From NCBI GenBank assembly GCA_964598995.1, contig CAZRDR010000002.1, positions 1-7,403 on the forward strand: a stretch of DNA of 7,403 nt, given 5' to 3'. A program made the translations under genes and the position numbers. This DNA comes from JACROF01 sp964598995 (GTDB lineage: Bacteria > Patescibacteriota > Microgenomatia > Levybacterales > UBA12049). This document shows, in pieces, positions 5,154 to 7,403 of this stretch; within the stretch, counting starts at the first letter, position 1, and every line of letters starts with the position of its first letter. The notes under the pieces were generated by a model that was not told the DNA's origin, made no database searches, and saw only the letters and a list, made by a program, of their open reading frames with translations.

Positions 5154-6536
5154 TTATTTCTCTTTACCAAGATTCTCCAAGAATTCTTCGTTACTTTCAG
5201 TCTTAACTAACTGCTCGATGAACAGGGCTGTTCGTTCGTTCTCATTCAGCATATCCATCATGCGGCGCATGGTCACGATCTTCTTGTAATTAGCCTCAGA
5301 CAATAAAAGTTCTTCCTGGCGTGTACCTGAGCGCTCGATATTAATCGCTGGGAAGATACGACGTTCTGCTAGCTTTCGATCTAAGTGTAACTCCATGTTA
5401 CCAGTACCTTTGAACTCTTCATAGACGAGATCATCTAAGCGTGACCCTGTCTCAACGAGTGCTGTACCGATAATGGTTAACGAACCGCCTTCTTGGCAGT
5501 TACGTGCTGCACCGAAGAAGCGTTTTGCTGGCCAGAGTGCTGCTGGATCAAATCCTCCTGAAAGCGTACGCCCAGATGGTGCGACAGAGAGGTTGTAGGC
5601 ACGTGCTAAGCGAGTAATTGAGTCAAGGAGAATAACAACGTCCTTCCCCATCTCAACTAAGCGTTTTGCGCGCTCAAGCGTGATTTCAGCCACACGTGTC
5701 TGATTCTCTGGTGGTTCGTCGAAGTTAGAAGCGATAACCTCACCACGAACTGACATAGTCAGATCAGTAACCTCTTCTGGGCGCTCACCGATAAGAGCAG
5801 CCATGAGGTGAACATCAGGGAAGTTCTTGGTAATTCCCGTTGCGATCTCTTTCATGATCGTTGTCTTACCTGCTTTAGGAGGAGAAACGATCATACCTCG
5901 CTGTCCCATACCAATTGGCGCGACAAGATCGATAATACGTGTTGAGAGAGGCTTAGCGCCTGTTGCAAGTAACAATTGCTGTTTAGGATAGATAGGAGTC
6001 AGATCGTCAAACCACGGACGCTTCATTGACTCTTCAGCTGTCTGTTCATTAACTTTCTCAACTTTGAGTAAGCCGTAGTAACGCTCACTGTCTTTAGGAG
6101 GTCTAGCAACTCCCTCGACTTTATCGCCACCTCTCAGCATAAAACGGCGAATTTGTGACTGACTGATATAGACATCACGGTTTGATGGGATGAATTTTGG
6201 ACGTAAAAAGCCGTGACCTTCTGGCTGGAGGTCTAAAAAGCCGACCACGTTCTCAGTTGGAACACTCTGAATTTGTGGTGCATAGTGACTTGAGCCACTG
6301 TAATTATCACGCTGATAGCGTGGCTGAGGCGCATCATTATAGTCCTGCTGAAAATCATCAGGGTGTGAGCGGCGTGGACCACGACGATAGGAACCAGTAT
6401 GTGCTGGTGCTTGCGTATCTGTGTTCATAGGCATGGGTTCTGGTGTAGGAGCTGGTGCAGATGCGCCTTCTTCTTGTGGAGTTGGCTCCCCCACAAAATC
6501 AGAAGCCGATGAGGTTTGAGATTTTCTATAAGGCAT
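5154..6536 (-). CDS. rho: Transcription termination factor Rho
   Basis: A 460-residue ring ATPase/RNA translocase that ends transcription. The RNA-binding cold-shock-like domain spans about 95-165 ('GFLDLQPEGHGFLRP'). The motor domain follows: Walker A 'SPPKAGKTT' (218-226), catalytic-Glu region 'IGERPEEVTD' (249-258), Walker B 'VVILLD' (300-305) followed by 'SITRLARAYN', Q loop 'LSGGFDPAALWPAKR' (325-339), and R loop 'EEFKGTGNMELHLDRKLAER' (373-392). Walker A has Ser in place of the Ala of E. coli, and Gly250 replaces Asp before the catalytic Glu. The first 94 residues are low-complexity (Pro/Ala/Gln, then Arg/Tyr/Asp) and the usual helical Rho-N segment is not obvious. The ATG start has no Shine-Dalgarno. 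About 40 residues longer than E. coli Rho, all at the N end. Confidence 0.97.
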   Translation of the reverse strand: MPYRKSQTSSASDFVGEPTPQEEGASAPAPTPEPMPMNTDTQAPAHTGSYRRGPRRSHPDDFQQDYNDAPQPRYQRDNYSGSSHYAPQIQSVPTENVVGFLDLQPEGHGFLRPKFIPSNRDVYISQSQIRRFMLRGGDKVEGVARPPKDSERYYGLLKVEKVNEQTAEESMKRPWFDDLTPIYPKQQLLLATGAKPLSTRIIDLVAPIGMGQRGMIVSPPKAGKTTIMKEIATGITKNFPDVHLMAALIGERPEEVTDLTMSVRGEVIASNFDEPPENQTRVAEITLERAKRLVEMGKDVVILLDSITRLARAYNLSVAPSGRTLSGGFDPAALWPAKRFFGAARNCQEGGSLTIIGTALVETGSRLDDLVYEEFKGTGNMELHLDRKLAERRIFPAINIERSGTRQEELLLSEANYKKIVTMRRMMDMLNENERTALFIEQLVKTESNEEFLENLGKEK

Positions 6537-6624
6537 AGATTAAATGAAAAATTTTTGAATTAGCTTAACTACGTGAGAGAAACGATAGGAAACTTGAAAT
6601 TTCGAAGAGATGTCGAGTAAGCTT
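6537..6624 (-). promoter_or_regulatory. Rho mRNA leader, pyrimidine-rich, no Shine-Dalgarno
   Basis: Between the predicted transcription start and the ATG lie about 88 nt. The middle (around 6575-6612) is rich in TC/CT and poor in G on the minus strand, resembling a Rho loading site, and AAAAATTTTT (6547-6556 region) forms an AT palindrome close to the start. No purine-rich ribosome site is present. Rho autoregulation by attenuation in its own leader is known in E. coli; here it is only an inference. Confidence 0.3.
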
Positions 6625-6630
6625 TGGAGT

Positions 6631-6659
6631 ATTACACCATACTGTCCTTTTTTTGTCAA
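6631..6659 (-). promoter_or_regulatory. Promoter of rho
   Basis: Perfect TTGACA (6659-6654 on the minus strand), 17-nt spacer, TGTAAT (6636-6631; 5/6). This is the best -35/-10 pair in the window. Expected start near 6624. Confidence 0.8.
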
Positions 6660-6679
6660 GAGCAAAAGCGTTTTTATCT

Positions 6680-6708
6680 TTGACAATTGAGCTTCAACAT
6701 GGTATCCT
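6680..6708 (+). promoter_or_regulatory. Promoter of the secreted-protein gene
   Basis: Perfect TTGACA (6680-6685), 17-nt spacer, TATCCT (6703-6708; 4/6) with an extended TGG just before it (6700-6702). It is back to back with the rho promoter, the two -35 boxes separated by 20 bp. Expected start near 6715, leaving a leader of about 26 nt with only a weak AGGG (6722-6725) as ribosome site. Confidence 0.7.
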
Positions 6709-6740
6709 AGCAGCCTATTATAGGGTAATTCTCAACCATT

Positions 6741-7403
6741 ATGCGTAAGCTCATCTTAACTAGTCTTATTACTATCCTATCAGCTGCAACGATCACGACT
6801 GTCTCAGCCGCTGAGCCAACCCCAGCTGGGTGTCAACCTATTTATAATGGCGGCAATGTTTGTAGTAATAACAATGTCATTACTGTCAATAAAAAGGTAC
6901 TTAACCCTAGTGTTAAAGTAAATCCTGGTCAGAAGTTCCAAGACAGTGACTTCATCGAAAATATCGGTCCTAACGACACTCGCTACGGTCCAAATCAGCT
7001 GAGTGCCTTTCGTATCTACGTGACCAATAAATCTCGCTCAACTCAGAAAAATATTACGGTAAAAGATATCTTCCCTCCTCGCTTTATTACCTTTGTCTCA
7101 GGCAATGGCAACTATGATGCTTCATCTCGCACCTTCAGTACGACAATTGCCGAAATGAAGGCTAACGAGACAAAAGCGATCACCATTCAGGTTATGACTG
7201 CGCGCCAGAACGAACTCCCAACAGATAATAACAGTCTGTGTACGATTAACCTCGCCTTAGCAACTGTCGGCAGTAAGACGAGTCAGGATACGGCTCAGAT
7301 CTGTGTCAGTAACCAGGCTAACGGCCTGACCAATAATTCAGCAACCTCGATCGGGAGAATTACACCAAGTCAGACGACCAAAGGCGGACTAGCAGTCTCC
7401 CCT
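6741..7403 (+). CDS. Secreted DUF11-like surface protein (3' partial)
   Basis: An open frame of 221 codons runs from ATG 6741 to the right edge without a stop. Residues 1-24 form a signal peptide ('MRKLILTSLITILSA...') with a likely cut after 'VSA-A' near 23-24. The mature part has C31, C41, C167 and C188, which could form disulfides. Residues 46-190 look like one Ig-like/DUF11 beta domain: 'VTNKS', 'NITVKDIFPPRFITFVSGNG' (104-123) and 'NETKAITIQVMTA' are typical of its strands. The last residues, 'TTKGGLAVSP', resemble the region that in related Microgenomates proteins precedes a Pro-rich stretch and a C-terminal membrane anchor; that end lies outside the window. A surface or envelope role is inferred. 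The start follows a good promoter by about 26 nt but lacks a strong Shine-Dalgarno. Confidence 0.85.
   Translation, partial: MRKLILTSLITILSAATITTVSAAEPTPAGCQPIYNGGNVCSNNNVITVNKKVLNPSVKVNPGQKFQDSDFIENIGPNDTRYGPNQLSAFRIYVTNKSRSTQKNITVKDIFPPRFITFVSGNGNYDASSRTFSTTIAEMKANETKAITIQVMTARQNELPTDNNSLCTINLALATVGSKTSQDTAQICVSNQANGLTNNSATSIGRITPSQTTKGGLAVSP

Noticed and set aside
6197..6430. Plus-strand open frame within rho, and similar frames inside other genes
   Set aside because: They lie opposite or out of frame with clearly conserved proteins, show no family features and have no ribosome sites.

Overview
The window reads like a fragment of a Patescibacteria (Candidate Phyla Radiation) chromosome, probably of the Microgenomates type. 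Pointers are a membrane O-antigen polymerase-like protein fused to TPRs, a double zinc-ribbon protein with an RGG-like linker, a LysM/M23 protein with the 'KRGRYNRPFLHL' pre-anchor motif, a class-A-fold serine hydrolase, and a secreted DUF11-type protein ending in 'TTKGGLAVSP' at the window edge. The placement rests on remembered family features, not on a search. TGA is used as a stop at 3923-3925, so this is not the Gracilibacteria/SR1 code.

Layout: 2-1978 (+) is the 3' part of a Wzy/O-antigen-ligase-like gene, cut by the left edge and ended by a perfect-stem terminator. It converges on a minus-strand zinc-ribbon gene (2102-2482) that has its own terminator. Positions 2483-2859 contain no protein gene but are dense in RNA-like signals: a strong Shine-Dalgarno beside a competing hairpin, a leader with alternative pairings, an extended -10 promoter, and a GC-rich block of four hairpins bounded by an 11-bp repeat of a tRNA 3' end. 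Next, all on the minus strand, come tRNA-Ala(GGC), a serine hydrolase, an M23 peptidase and rho, transcribed in the order rho, M23, hydrolase, tRNA. At 6537-6740 two back-to-back promoters drive rho leftward and a secreted protein rightward (6741 to beyond the right edge).

How the genes fit together: the M23 endopeptidase and serine hydrolase overlap by four bases (GTGA) and probably form a translationally coupled envelope pair. The tRNA follows the hydrolase stop codon with no gap and so must be processed out of that mRNA or share its transcript. Rho upstream has its own promoter, and the M23 gene has another just before its start. Only the zinc-ribbon gene has a strong Shine-Dalgarno; the other four visible starts rely on short leaders, coupling or weak signals.

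No clearly new defence, mobile or metabolic system is visible. The part most worth a second look is the RNA-rich interval 2490-2868.
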